Positions 22,183-30,341 of a stretch of DNA of 34,454 nt are shown here, piece after piece; positions within the stretch are counted from its first letter, which is position 1; each line of letters starts with the position of its first letter. The notes under the pieces were generated by a model. The model worked only from the letters and a program-made list of their open reading frames with translations, was not told the origin of the DNA and did not search any database. This DNA comes from Candidatus Methanoperedens sp. (GTDB lineage Archaea > Halobacteriota > Methanosarcinia > Methanosarcinales > Methanoperedenaceae), in contig JAPZAO010000205.1 of the NCBI GenBank assembly GCA_027460615.1, positions 1 through 34,454 on the forward strand. Direction: 5' to 3'. The translations under genes were made by a program, and so were the position numbers.

Positions 22183-25100
22183 ATGCCAAAAAGAACAGAC
22201 CTCAAAAAAGTACTGCTCATAGGCTCAGGCCCCATTATGATAGGACAGGCTGCGGAATTTGATTTTTCAGGCAGCCAGGCATGCCGCTCACTCCGGGAAG
22301 AGGGTATCAAGGTCGTCCTTGTCAACAGCAACCCGGCAACAATAATGACAGACACCGACATGGCTGATGCTATCTACATTGAACCGCTTGAGCCTGAAAT
22401 TGTTGCAAAAATCATAGAAAAAGAGCGGCCTGACGGCATTATTGCGGGTCTTGGCGGGCAGACAGGCCTGAATATTACAACAGAACTCGCTGAAATGGGG
22501 GTTCTCGATAAATTCAATGTCGAGCTTCTTGGCACATCGCTGCAGGCAATCAAGGATTCGGAAGACCGCGACCTGTTTAAGAAGAAGATGATAAGCATCG
22601 GCGAAAAAGTCCCGCGTTCAAAAGCCGTCAATACGCTTGCCGAGGCTGAGTCGCTGATTGAAGAACTCGGGCTTCCGCTTATCATCCGCCCCGCATACAC
22701 CCTCGGCGGCGCAGGAGGCGGCATCGCCTATACACGCGAGGAACTCCTTGAAATCACAGAGCGCGGGCTTGAACGCTCCCGCATTCACCAGGTTCTGATT
22801 GAAGAGAGCATCATCGGATGGAAAGAATTTGAGTATGAAGTGATGCGGGACAAGAACGATACCTGCATCGTGATTTGCAATATGGAAAACTTTGACCCTA
22901 TGGGCATCCATACCGGCGAGTCCATAGTTGTAACGCCTTCCCAAACGCTCTCGGATGCCGACCACCAAAAACTCAGGAGCACCTCGATAAAGATAATAAG
23001 GGCGCTCGGCATCGAGGGCGGCTGCAATATCCAGTTCGCTGTCCGTGATGATGAGGTCAGGATCGTTGAAGTCAACCCGCGGGTTTCGCGCTCCTCCGCC
23101 CTTGCCTCAAAAGCCACAGGATACCCGATAGCCCGCGTTACCGCAAAAATCGCAATCGGCATGACGCTGGATGAGATAACGAATGACATCACCAAGAAAA
23201 CCCCTGCATCTTTTGAACCCACTATCGACTACACCGTCGTCAAAATCCCGCGCTGGCCTTTTGATAAATTCGTGACTGCGGACAAGCATCTTACCACGGC
23301 AATGAAAAGTACGGGCGAAGTGATGGCGATAGGTAGGACTATCGAAGAAGCCCTGCACAAAGCTGTTCGCTCGCTTGAAGTGGATATGTACTTCGGATTC
23401 AGGGAGTGGAGCAATGATGAAATCCTGGATATCCTGCGCCATCCCACCCACGAGCGCCTGTTTGTCATTTACCAGGCTTTGCGAAACGGTATGCAAATCG
23501 ATGAAATTTCAAGGCATACCAATATAGACCCTTTCTTTATCAGGAAAATAAAAAATATCATAGACATCGAGGATACGATAAAAGAAGAGCTGTCGCTGGA
23601 AAAACTGCGAAAGGCAAAACGCATGGGTTTAAGCGATGAGAGAATAGCGTTCCTTTGCGGAAAGACACGCGAAGAGATAAACGATATGCGAAGGGAACAT
23701 GGCATCATTCCAACTTACAAGATGGTGGATACATGCGCTGCAGAATTTGCAGCAGCCACACCATATTATTATTCAACATACGAAGACCAGTGCGAAGCAG
23801 CGCCTTCCAAAAAGAAGAAGGTGCTTATTATCGGTTCAGGGCCCATCCGCATAGGACAGGGTATCGAATTTGATTACTGTACCGTTCATGCCGTTACCGC
23901 ATTGAGGGAAGAAGGCATTGAAACCCATATCCTGAACAACAATCCAGAAACAGTTTCCACTGATTACGATACCTCTGATAAACTCTTCTTTGAGCCGCTT
24001 ACGCTTGAAGATGTCATGAACGTGATAGACAGGGAACGTCCTTATGGCGTGATGGTGCAATTCGGGGGACAGACGTCTGTAAACCTTGCGATTCCGCTTA
24101 AAAAAGAGCTTGACCGGAGGACCGACCTGAATACCGTTATACTCGGAACAACCCCTGACGACATGGATATTGCAGAGGACAGGGGACGCTTTAACGCCAT
24201 GATGAAAAAACTGGGCATCCTCCAGCCTGAGGCAGGGTGCGCCACCAATTATAAAGAAGCGTTCAAAGAGGCGACAAGAATCGGATATCCCGTGCTTGTG
24301 CGCCCGTCATACGTGCTTGGCGGGCGGGCGATGGAAATCGTTTACGATGACCGCGACCTTGAGCGATACCTGAAAGAGGCAGTCAAGGTCTCAAACGAGC
24401 ATCCAGTGCTTATCGATGATTTCCTTGATAATGCGGTGGAAATCGACGTGGATGCAATATGCGACGGCAGGGAAATTCTTATCGGCGCAATAATGGAGCA
24501 CATAGAAGAAGCGGGTATTCATTCTGGCGACTCGGCATGCGTCATTCCGCCGCAGTCCCTGAAACCAGAGATTATCGCTACTGTTCGCGATTATGTAAAA
24601 AAGATAGCTCTTGCCCTTCATGTGGTCGGGATTGTCAATATACAGATGGCAACCAAGAACGGCCTGGTTTATGTTCTTGAGGCAAACCCAAGGTCGAGCC
24701 GCACCATACCTTTTGTGAGCAAGGCTGTGGGGTTACCGCTTGCAAAAATTGCGGCAAAAGTTATGGCCGGGCACTCATTAAAAGAGCTTGGTTATACCGG
24801 CGATATAATTCCAAAGCATGTTTCTGTTAAGGAAGTGCTGCTGCCTTTTGATAAGCTCCCGGGCGCAGACCCTGTGCTCGGGCCTGAGATGAAAAGCACG
24901 GGCGAAGTTATGGGAATTGATTATGATTTCGGGAGGGCTTTTTTCAAGGCCGAATGGGCTGCGGATAATACCCTGCCGCTTTCCGGAACGGTTTTCATGT
25001 CGATACGCGATGAAGATAAGAAGCATATCATCGGTGTTGCAAAAAAAATGCAGGATGCAGGTTTGCATATCCTTGGCACGCGCGGCACGGTCATGTTCCT

Positions 25101-25383
25101 GGAAAAGAACGGGATAAAGATTGATATCATAAACAAGGTAAGCGAAGGCACGCCAAACATCGTTGACCTTATCCATAAAAAAAAGGTTGACCTGATTATT
25201 AATACCCCGACAAGCAAGCAGACCGTTAAGGACGGTTTCCAGATAAGGCGCGCTGCTGTTGATTTCAGCGTTCCTTACATTACCACGATACAGGCTGCGC
25301 TTGCGGCTGCCGATGCAATCCAGGCCATGAAGAACGGGGAGATTACGATTAAGTCGCTGGGCGAATACCACACAGAAAGCTGA
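22183..25383 (+). CDS. carB: Carbamoyl-phosphate synthase large subunit
   Basis: The 1066-residue protein is a full-length CarB with two homologous ATP-grasp halves. GSGPIMIGQAAEFDFSG (from about 12) starts the carboxyphosphate half, with GGQTGLN and LGGAGGGIAY; GSGPIRIGQGIEFDYC (from about 551) starts the carbamate half, with GGQTSVN and LGGRAMEIVY. A C-terminal MGS-like allosteric domain (from about 940; LGTRGTVMFL) follows. With CarA it makes carbamoyl phosphate from bicarbonate, glutamine-derived ammonia and two ATP for pyrimidine and arginine synthesis. carA is not in this window. The gene is monocistronic here, preceded by a long structured intergenic region and followed by a convergent toxin-antitoxin pair. 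Confidence 0.97.
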   Translation: MPKRTDLKKVLLIGSGPIMIGQAAEFDFSGSQACRSLREEGIKVVLVNSNPATIMTDTDMADAIYIEPLEPEIVAKIIEKERPDGIIAGLGGQTGLNITTELAEMGVLDKFNVELLGTSLQAIKDSEDRDLFKKKMISIGEKVPRSKAVNTLAEAESLIEELGLPLIIRPAYTLGGAGGGIAYTREELLEITERGLERSRIHQVLIEESIIGWKEFEYEVMRDKNDTCIVICNMENFDPMGIHTGESIVVTPSQTLSDADHQKLRSTSIKIIRALGIEGGCNIQFAVRDDEVRIVEVNPRVSRSSALASKATGYPIARVTAKIAIGMTLDEITNDITKKTPASFEPTIDYTVVKIPRWPFDKFVTADKHLTTAMKSTGEVMAIGRTIEEALHKAVRSLEVDMYFGFREWSNDEILDILRHPTHERLFVIYQALRNGMQIDEISRHTNIDPFFIRKIKNIIDIEDTIKEELSLEKLRKAKRMGLSDERIAFLCGKTREEINDMRREHGIIPTYKMVDTCAAEFAAATPYYYSTYEDQCEAAPSKKKKVLIIGSGPIRIGQGIEFDYCTVHAVTALREEGIETHILNNNPETVSTDYDTSDKLFFEPLTLEDVMNVIDRERPYGVMVQFGGQTSVNLAIPLKKELDRRTDLNTVILGTTPDDMDIAEDRGRFNAMMKKLGILQPEAGCATNYKEAFKEATRIGYPVLVRPSYVLGGRAMEIVYDDRDLERYLKEAVKVSNEHPVLIDDFLDNAVEIDVDAICDGREILIGAIMEHIEEAGIHSGDSACVIPPQSLKPEIIATVRDYVKKIALALHVVGIVNIQMATKNGLVYVLEANPRSSRTIPFVSKAVGLPLAKIAAKVMAGHSLKELGYTGDIIPKHVSVKEVLLPFDKLPGADPVLGPEMKSTGEVMGIDYDFGRAFFKAEWAADNTLPLSGTVFMSIRDEDKKHIIGVAKKMQDAGLHILGTRGTVMFLEKNGIKIDIINKVSEGTPNIVDLIHKKKVDLIINTPTSKQTVKDGFQIRRAAVDFSVPYITTIQAALAAADAIQAMKNGEITIKSLGEYHTES

Positions 25384-25401
25384 CGGTTAGTGGCTAAAGG
25401 A

Positions 25402-25737
25402 TTACTTTACCTCAACAAGAAATCTTTTCTTACCTAAAGGAATCATCTCTACTTTGCTTTTCTCATCTATCTCTAAATGTTTCGCAAGGTCTGCCGGAAT
25501 CCGAATTACCATAGACCTGGCACTTTTGCTTATTGACCGTATGAATCGGAAAGCATGCGTTTTAATGTCCTCTGTCCGCTTCTCTAAGACATCTGCCTGC
25601 TCCTCGGTAAAAGTAACATGACCTATCGGGCACCGCATTGCTTTGACATTTTCCAGGACTATGCCATCCTCGAATTCATACTCTTTTAGTTCTACTTCCT
25701 GCATCTCCTGATTGCATTTGCCACAGATTATTGTCAT
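25402..25737 (-). CDS. YgiT-type zinc-finger / AbrB-like antitoxin
   Basis: The 111-residue protein has an N-terminal zinc-finger-like part with Cys5 and Cys8 (CGKC) and later Cys36 and His40 (RCPIGH), like YgiT-type antitoxins. It ends with an AbrB/MazE-like swapped-hairpin DNA-binding region (SMVIRIPADLAKHLEIDEKSK, KRFLVEV). I choose ATG 25737 because GGAGG is 5 nt upstream; an in-frame ATG at 25749 is possible. It overlaps the DUF4258 gene by 4 nt (ATGA). It should bind and neutralise the toxin and repress the pair's promoter; this is inferred from family behaviour. Confidence 0.85.
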   Translation of the reverse strand: MTIICGKCNQEMQEVELKEYEFEDGIVLENVKAMRCPIGHVTFTEEQADVLEKRTEDIKTHAFRFIRSISKSARSMVIRIPADLAKHLEIDEKSKVEMIPLGKKRFLVEVK

Positions 25738-25991
25738 TCTTGCCTCCATTTTCTTTTTATTTCATATACAGTAAGTATGAGAATGTCTTCTTTATCATAA
25801 GTCCAACCGACCATGATTTTCCTTGGATAACTTTCCTTAAGTTCGAGGGAATGAGTATATTCTTTTCCTCTGCCTTTTTCATCTGTTCTGGTAAATTCCA
25901 GTTCTCCCTTCTCGACCGCTGCCTGTACTTCATTCTCGCTTATGCTTCTGGATGCCATTCTTTTTCTTGCATGGTCGGTGTACTTGAACAT
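25734..25991 (-). CDS. DUF4258 family toxin
   Basis: The 85-residue protein shows the DUF4258 pattern: FKYTDHARKRMASRSISENEV near the start, then GKEYTHSLEL, KIMVGWTYD and a final ILTVYEIKRKWRQ. DUF4258 proteins resemble RelE/MqsR-like ribonuclease folds and commonly pair with YgiT/AbrB-type antitoxins, as here. His7, Arg9 and Arg11 may be active-site residues. The toxin precedes its antitoxin and the two are joined by an ATGA overlap. RNase activity is a family-based inference. Confidence 0.85.
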   Translation of the reverse strand: MFKYTDHARKRMASRSISENEVQAAVEKGELEFTRTDEKGRGKEYTHSLELKESYPRKIMVGWTYDKEDILILTVYEIKRKWRQE

Positions 25992-26158
25992 TTACCTTCA
26001 TCTTCTATTCATCTATAAGTAAGATGAAAGATATAATAATTTCGGCAAAATCGAATAGATATCTTTGAGAATTGTAACAATTTTAAATAATATGACAGCA
26101 AGGTAATCTCAGGAAAAAGACATATCATAAAAGGCATAATATCTCATAACCGGTAGCA

Positions 26159-26743
26159 ATGTCACGCAAAACAGAAATCGCCCTCCTTTTAAAAGCGCTG
26201 GATAAAGCCCTCAAAATAGACGAAAAGCAGCTTGCTGATGAAATAAAATCCATTGGGTTCAAATGCAGGAATTGCGCTCATTGCTGCAAGGCTGAATATG
26301 GTGATAACACAGTATTTGTCTTTCCTTCTGAGATAAGACGCATTCGGGAAAAAACAGGACTTAAAAGGGATGATTTCGTAATTCCAACGCCTTCAGAAGA
26401 CAGGGATTCGGAAGGGAATGTCCATACCTTTGAATGGGTTCTCAGGAAAAATGGGGACTGCATTTTCCTGAAAGGTGGTTTATGTGAAATTTATGAAACA
26501 AGACCATATATCTGCAAAACCTATCCCTTTTATTTGCTGGATGGACGCCTCATGATTTCTGAATGTGAAGGCATTGGAGGCGATATCACAGAAGAGGAGA
26601 GCCGCAAACTCGCAACTCTTCTCAAGGAAAGATATATTGCTGAGATTAAAGAGGCGATTGCCCTCTTTGAGAAGTTTCGGGGCTTCAATCTTTCAGGAAG
26701 CGGGATATGCGTACACGACAGCGAAGGGGAGCACTGGGTTTGA
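26159..26743 (+). CDS. YkgJ-type cysteine-cluster protein
   Basis: The 194-residue protein contains the CxxCxxCC cluster CRNCAHCC (Cys36, 39, 42 and 43). A later block CIFLKGGLCEIYETRPYICKTYPF supplies further Cys and the conserved RP..C..YP signature of the YkgJ/Fe-S-zinc cluster family. These proteins probably bind an iron-sulfur cluster or zinc; the family's role is poorly defined and some members have been linked to oxidoreductase or modification functions. It stands alone with its own leader, 167 bp from the divergent DUF4258 gene. All expected Cys are present. Confidence 0.88.
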   Translation: MSRKTEIALLLKALDKALKIDEKQLADEIKSIGFKCRNCAHCCKAEYGDNTVFVFPSEIRRIREKTGLKRDDFVIPTPSEDRDSEGNVHTFEWVLRKNGDCIFLKGGLCEIYETRPYICKTYPFYLLDGRLMISECEGIGGDITEEESRKLATLLKERYIAEIKEAIALFEKFRGFNLSGSGICVHDSEGEHWV

Positions 26744-26763
26744 AGGTGCGAATTGCTGGGCGC

Positions 26764-26779
26764 ATTTTATAGAGACCGT
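26764..26779. repeat. Left copy of a short direct repeat flanking the nuclease-fusion gene
   Basis: ATTTTATAGAGACCGT here resembles ATTTTATAGACCGT at 27966-27979: 10 identical bases, then CCGT after a 2-base difference. The pair brackets the 26923-27966 gene and could mark the ends of an inserted cassette, or be coincidence in A+T-rich DNA. Confidence 0.3.
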
Positions 26780-26872
26780 TAAATTACGGGGTGGTAAATT
26801 AAATGGATAAAAAAATGAATCGAATAAAAATTATATGCAGTTTCAATAATAACAAGATTGTTAATCAGTATG

Positions 26873-26880
26873 TTTTATAA
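26873..26880 (+). promoter_or_regulatory. Candidate TATA box for the nuclease-fusion gene
   Basis: TTTTATAA lies 43 bp upstream of the GTG start at 26923. A transcript starting about 25 bp downstream would just include the AGGTGA ribosome site at 26908-26913. Confidence 0.4.
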
Positions 26881-26922
26881 GTATTGAATGTATTTGACAA
26901 TTGAATTAGGTGATTACTGAAA

Positions 26923-27966
26923 GTGAAACCTACAACGGAAAAGCATTCAACTAAGTGTTTTATTATCATGCCCATTACCACTCCAGAGAGTTGGGTTGAA
27001 AAATACTTGGGGGACGAAGACCATTTTAATCATGTTTTAGACTATTTATTAATACCTGCTATTGAAAAAGCTGGCTTTGAACCTATCTCACCAATAACGA
27101 AAGGCGCGGAACTTATTCAAGGTGAAATTATTAAGAATATCGAATCCGCAGATTTTGTTTTATGTGACATGTCTATTCTCAATCCGAATGTTTTTTTTGA
27201 ATTGGGTATAAGAACATCATTAAATAAGCCTGTATGTATAATTAGAGATGATTTAACAGAAAATGTCCCATTTGACGTAAAAATGATAAATAATCACGAA
27301 TATTCGAGTGCTTTATATGCTTGGGAACTGGATGCCCAAATTGAAGCTTTAGCCACGCATATTAAAGATAGTTTTGCAAAATGCAAAGGTTCTAATTCTT
27401 TGTGGAAATATTTTGGTTTGAGTTCGTCAGCTCAACCTTTTAAAGAAGAAGGGGCCGATGCAAAAATTGATTTTTTAATAAGACAAGTTGAAGTACTTAG
27501 GGAAAAATTAAATCCATCAGATTTTTCTTCAAAAAAGATATATTCAGCGGGTATTTCTTCTGATGACAAATTAAGGCGAAGCTATTCAGAATTAATAGTA
27601 TCTTTTGAAGATTTGGTTTCCCAATGCTTAAATGAATTGAAGATTACCAAAAAAGCCCAAACTTTGCAATCAGATAATTGTGATTTTTTAGTTATTAATC
27701 CAAAAAATGGGAAAAACATACCAATAGAGGTAAAATTTTATCTAAAAAGAGTTGTTGCGAATGAATTGCCTTCTCAATTAATAAAGAAGATGAAAAATTG
27801 TATGAATCAAGTGGGAAGTGATGAATCCATAGTAATTATTTCATCGAAGGTTACTCCAGAAGCTTTAGAACTATTTAAAGCGTTGGCGGGGAAAGATAAA
27901 ATACATATAGTCACAGGGAACACTAAAGAGGAATTAAAATCTCAACTAACCAATATTTTTACTTAA
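26923..27966 (+). CDS. Deoxyribosyltransferase/TIR-like domain fused to a restriction-endonuclease-like domain
   Basis: The 347-residue protein has two parts. The N-terminal region (about 11-150) has CFIIMPI, LIPAIEKAGFEPISP, GEIIKNIESADFVLCDMS and NPNVFFELGIRTSLNKPVCI. This is the pattern of nucleoside 2-deoxyribosyltransferase-like/TIR-like domains, with Glu93 as likely catalytic residue. The C-terminal region (about 185-347) has a coiled stretch and then Asp254 (NCDFLVINP) and Glu269-Val-Lys271 (IPIEVKFY), a plausible PD-(D/E)XK core. The start is GTG 26923 with AGGTGA upstream. An N-terminal nucleotide- or NAD-processing domain joined to a nuclease suggests a self-contained anti-phage or stress effector. 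It stands alone, is A+T-rich, and is bracketed by short direct repeats. Function inferred. Confidence 0.7.
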   Translation: MKPTTEKHSTKCFIIMPITTPESWVEKYLGDEDHFNHVLDYLLIPAIEKAGFEPISPITKGAELIQGEIIKNIESADFVLCDMSILNPNVFFELGIRTSLNKPVCIIRDDLTENVPFDVKMINNHEYSSALYAWELDAQIEALATHIKDSFAKCKGSNSLWKYFGLSSSAQPFKEEGADAKIDFLIRQVEVLREKLNPSDFSSKKIYSAGISSDDKLRRSYSELIVSFEDLVSQCLNELKITKKAQTLQSDNCDFLVINPKNGKNIPIEVKFYLKRVVANELPSQLIKKMKNCMNQVGSDESIVIISSKVTPEALELFKALAGKDKIHIVTGNTKEELKSQLTNIFT

Positions 27967-27979
27967 TTTTATAGACCGT
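27966..27979. repeat. Right copy of a short direct repeat flanking the nuclease-fusion gene
   Basis: ATTTTATAGACCGT begins at the last base of the stop codon of the fusion gene and resembles 26764-26779. See the left copy for comparison. The match is short, so this is tentative. Confidence 0.3.
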
Positions 27980-28028
27980 CTCATTTTTAACATTACAATT
28001 ATAAACAACTGAACTAATATTACACCCT

Positions 28029-28664
28029 ATGAAGCTGCTTGCAATATCAGACCTTCACGGCGATTATTCCCATGTGGAATCTATTTGTGAGAAGGCAGGA
28101 GATTTTGACGCCGTATTGATAGCGGGCGACCTGACGGATTTCGGGCCTGATGAAAAGGCGCTTGAATTACTGGCAATGTTTCGGAAGCCGGTTCTTGCAG
28201 TGCCAGGAAATTGCGATAACCAATCACTGCTGGGGATACTGGACGAAAACGAAAATACCATAAATCTTCATAATTCGGTTCATCAATTCGGGGGACTCAA
28301 CTTTATTGGTCTTGGCGGCTCAAACCCCACACCGTTCAATACGCCGTTTGAACTCTCGGAAAAAAAGATAGGAGAATATATCGGCACATTATTAAGCAGA
28401 TTAAACGGGAGGATTATATTATTATCCCACGCCCCGCCGCGAAATACCACCGACAGGCTGCCGCACGGGAATGTGGGAAGCGAGGCGCTGGCGCGGTATA
28501 TGGGAAGATTTGACCTCGTAGTTTGCGGGCATATCCATGAAGCGCGCGGAATTGTCCGTGTAAACGGAACGCATGTGGTTAATCCCGGTATGGCTTCCAA
28601 AGGGCAGGGCGCTTTAATTACGATAAAAGATGATATAAACACAGAGTTTATTGATGCTAAATGA
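28029..28664 (+). CDS. Metallophosphoesterase (YfcE-like)
   Basis: The 211-residue protein has the calcineurin-like metal motifs in order: ISDLHGD (Asp8, His10), AGDLTDFGP, PGNCDN, LSHAPP and CGHIHEARG. These bind two metals and hydrolyse phosphoester bonds; small archaeal members act on various phosphodiesters or phosphomonoesters. The true substrate is unknown. It overlaps the cooC start by 4 nt (ATGA, 28661-28664) and leads a three-gene operon with cooC and radB. All key metal ligands are visible. Confidence 0.9.
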   Translation: MKLLAISDLHGDYSHVESICEKAGDFDAVLIAGDLTDFGPDEKALELLAMFRKPVLAVPGNCDNQSLLGILDENENTINLHNSVHQFGGLNFIGLGGSNPTPFNTPFELSEKKIGEYIGTLLSRLNGRIILLSHAPPRNTTDRLPHGNVGSEALARYMGRFDLVVCGHIHEARGIVRVNGTHVVNPGMASKGQGALITIKDDINTEFIDAK

Positions 28665-29419
28665 TTAAAATCGCAATCTCAGGAAAAGGCGGCGTGGGGA
28701 AGACCACATTATCAGGCACGCTTGCCCGGCTTTTTGCAAGAAAAGGTTACGATGTCCTGGCTATCGACGCCGACCCGAGTATGAACCTCGCTTCAGCGCT
28801 CGGCATAAAAAACCCGCCAAAGCCTCTCACAGAATTTAAGGAACTCATTGATGAAAGGGCGGGCGGTCCTGCCGGTGTATTCAAATTGAACCCGAAAGTC
28901 GATGATATTGCAGGGAAATTCGGGGTCACAGGACCGGATAATGTGAAATTGCTGGTCATGGGCACAATAGAACGGGGCGGGAGCGGATGCATGTGCCCTG
29001 CAAGCTCTTTTTTAAAAGCCCTCATGCGCCATGTGATTTTGAAACTTAACAGCGTGGTTATCCTGGATATGGAAGCCGGGGTTGAACATCTCGGGCGCGG
29101 AACCACGAAAGGAATCGATTATATGCTCATCGTAGTTGAACCCGGCGCAAGGTCGATTGAGACTGCGGGAAGGATTGCCAAACTTGCCCGCCATATCGAT
29201 ATTCACAAATTCGGCGCTGTCATCAATAAAGCCGGAGCCGATGTAAAGGAAATCGAGGATAAGCTTAAAGAATACGATATACCGGTGATAGGCGTTATAC
29301 CGTTTGATTCCGCCCTCGTGCAGGCTGACATGGATAATATTGCCCCTGTTGACACAAGCGGCCCGGCAATTCTGGCGATAAGAGAAATTTTTGAGAAATT
29401 ATCGGAGGGATACCAATAA
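28661..29419 (+). CDS. cooC: CooC-type CODH maturation ATPase
   Basis: The 252-residue P-loop protein starts with a deviant Walker A GKGGVGKTT (8-16) of the ParA/MinD class. It has IDADPSMNLA, and a CxC at Cys110 and Cys112 (GSGCMCPAS) as in CooC, where the cysteines bind nickel or zinc between subunits. VILDMEAGVEHLGRG is typical of the carbon monoxide dehydrogenase accessory proteins. It probably helps insert nickel into the CODH/acetyl-CoA synthase complex. The CODH genes are not in this window. It overlaps the phosphoesterase by ATGA and radB by ATAA. Confidence 0.9.
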   Translation: MIKIAISGKGGVGKTTLSGTLARLFARKGYDVLAIDADPSMNLASALGIKNPPKPLTEFKELIDERAGGPAGVFKLNPKVDDIAGKFGVTGPDNVKLLVMGTIERGGSGCMCPASSFLKALMRHVILKLNSVVILDMEAGVEHLGRGTTKGIDYMLIVVEPGARSIETAGRIAKLARHIDIHKFGAVINKAGADVKEIEDKLKEYDIPVIGVIPFDSALVQADMDNIAPVDTSGPAILAIREIFEKLSEGYQ

Positions 29420-30099
29420 AAAAACAAGACAGGATTCCCTGCGGATGCAAATCCATCGACGAGATGCTTGGCGGAGGGTTTGAGACCGGCATAGTTACTC
29501 AAGTTTACGGCGCTTCGGGCACAGGGAAGACCAATATCTGCATCCAGCTCGCTGTGGAATGCGTAAAAAGCGGAAGAAAAGTCATTTTCATAGACACGGA
29601 AGGCTTCTCGGCAGAAAGGTTCAAACAGATAGCGGGCGAGGATGCAAAAAAAATCGCAGGGGATATAATCATATACGAACCCGCAAGTTTTGAGCAGCAG
29701 TATTCTGCAATTACGGATATTGAAAAATTAATGAACGAGAAAATCGGATTGATAATCCTGGACTCTGCTGCGCTTTTTTACAGGCTTGGGCTTACCCAGG
29801 ACGATTCAAATGAAGAGAACATGGCGATTCGGCGCGAACTTGTGAACCAGATAGGGATACTTCATGGGATTGCACGAAAACACGGGGTCGCCGTGGTAAT
29901 CACAAACCAGGTTTTTAAAGATGTAACCACAGGCGAACTGTGCCCGGTCGGGGGAAATGCAATGGAACACCTCTCAAAAACAATTATCCTGTTTGAGAGG
30001 ACGGGTGTCAACAAACGCAGGGCTGCCCTGCGGAAGCACCGTTCAATAAGCGAGGGAATTTTCGCAGACTTCACACTGACCGATAAGGGCGCACAATAG
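29416..30099 (+). CDS. radB: RadB recombinase paralogue, apparent ATA start
   Basis: The protein is an archaeal RadB: CKSIDEMLGGGFETGIVTQ, Walker A GASGTGKT (32-39 with the upstream start), FIDTEGFS, LIILDSAALFYR and VVITNQVFKD. RadB is a RecA-family accessory protein thought to assist RadA in recombination. The first standard start is ATG 29464, but this would lose the conserved IPCGCKSIDE segment. In frame, ATA at 29416 has GGAGGG 6 nt upstream. It overlaps the cooC stop as ATAA, the same register as the ATGA overlap at 28661. With this start the protein has 227 residues, as expected for RadB. Confidence 0.93.
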   Translation: MKKQDRIPCGCKSIDEMLGGGFETGIVTQVYGASGTGKTNICIQLAVECVKSGRKVIFIDTEGFSAERFKQIAGEDAKKIAGDIIIYEPASFEQQYSAITDIEKLMNEKIGLIILDSAALFYRLGLTQDDSNEENMAIRRELVNQIGILHGIARKHGVAVVITNQVFKDVTTGELCPVGGNAMEHLSKTIILFERTGVNKRRAALRKHRSISEGIFADFTLTDKGAQ

Positions 30100-30134
30100 C
30101 TCACAGGTCATCGGTTAAGAGTAATATTGTGATG

Positions 30135-30250
30135 GAACACGGATTGCACGGATGAAAACCTTTGAGAAAGGTTTATCAAACAAGGGGTATGCAAAGCATA
30201 CCCTATACCGTGTAAACTGAGGTTTCAGTTTATCCGTGTCATCCGTGTTC
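30135..30250. repeat. Four-armed inverted-repeat element (cloverleaf-like)
   Basis: An outer stem joins GAACACGGAT...CACGGAT (30135-30153) to its inverted copy at 30232-30250 (17 of 19 positions paired). Inside are three consecutive perfect 8-bp hairpins: AAACCTTT-GAG-AAAGGTTT (30156-30174), GGGTATGC-AAA-GCATACCC (30185-30203) and TAAACTGA-GGTT-TCAGTTTA (30213-30232, sharing one base with the outer arm). The whole could form a cloverleaf in DNA or RNA. Its ends resemble the repeat at 16386-16474. It lies in the 242-bp gap after radB, downstream of both flanking genes, and holds no ORF. Confidence 0.75.
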
Positions 30251-30341
30251 TGTTTCTGTTATACGCTGAGAATCATTGTATTTTCGAAAAAAGATATGTA
30301 TTGAATCAATCAAATTCGTTAACCGAAGACTAAAGAATAGC

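Noticed and set aside
22183-25383. Many open frames of 70-200 codons antisense to carB
   Set aside because: They are shadows of a G+C-rich coding sequence; carB itself is unambiguous.
26803-26880. Possible 25-residue ORF with GGTGGT upstream
   Set aside because: Very short, A+T-rich, no recognisable domain, and it overlaps the likely TATA box of the next gene.
30135-30250. Cloverleaf element as a tRNA gene
   Set aside because: Arm lengths, the absence of a T-arm consensus and the lack of a 7-nt anticodon loop do not fit a tRNA.
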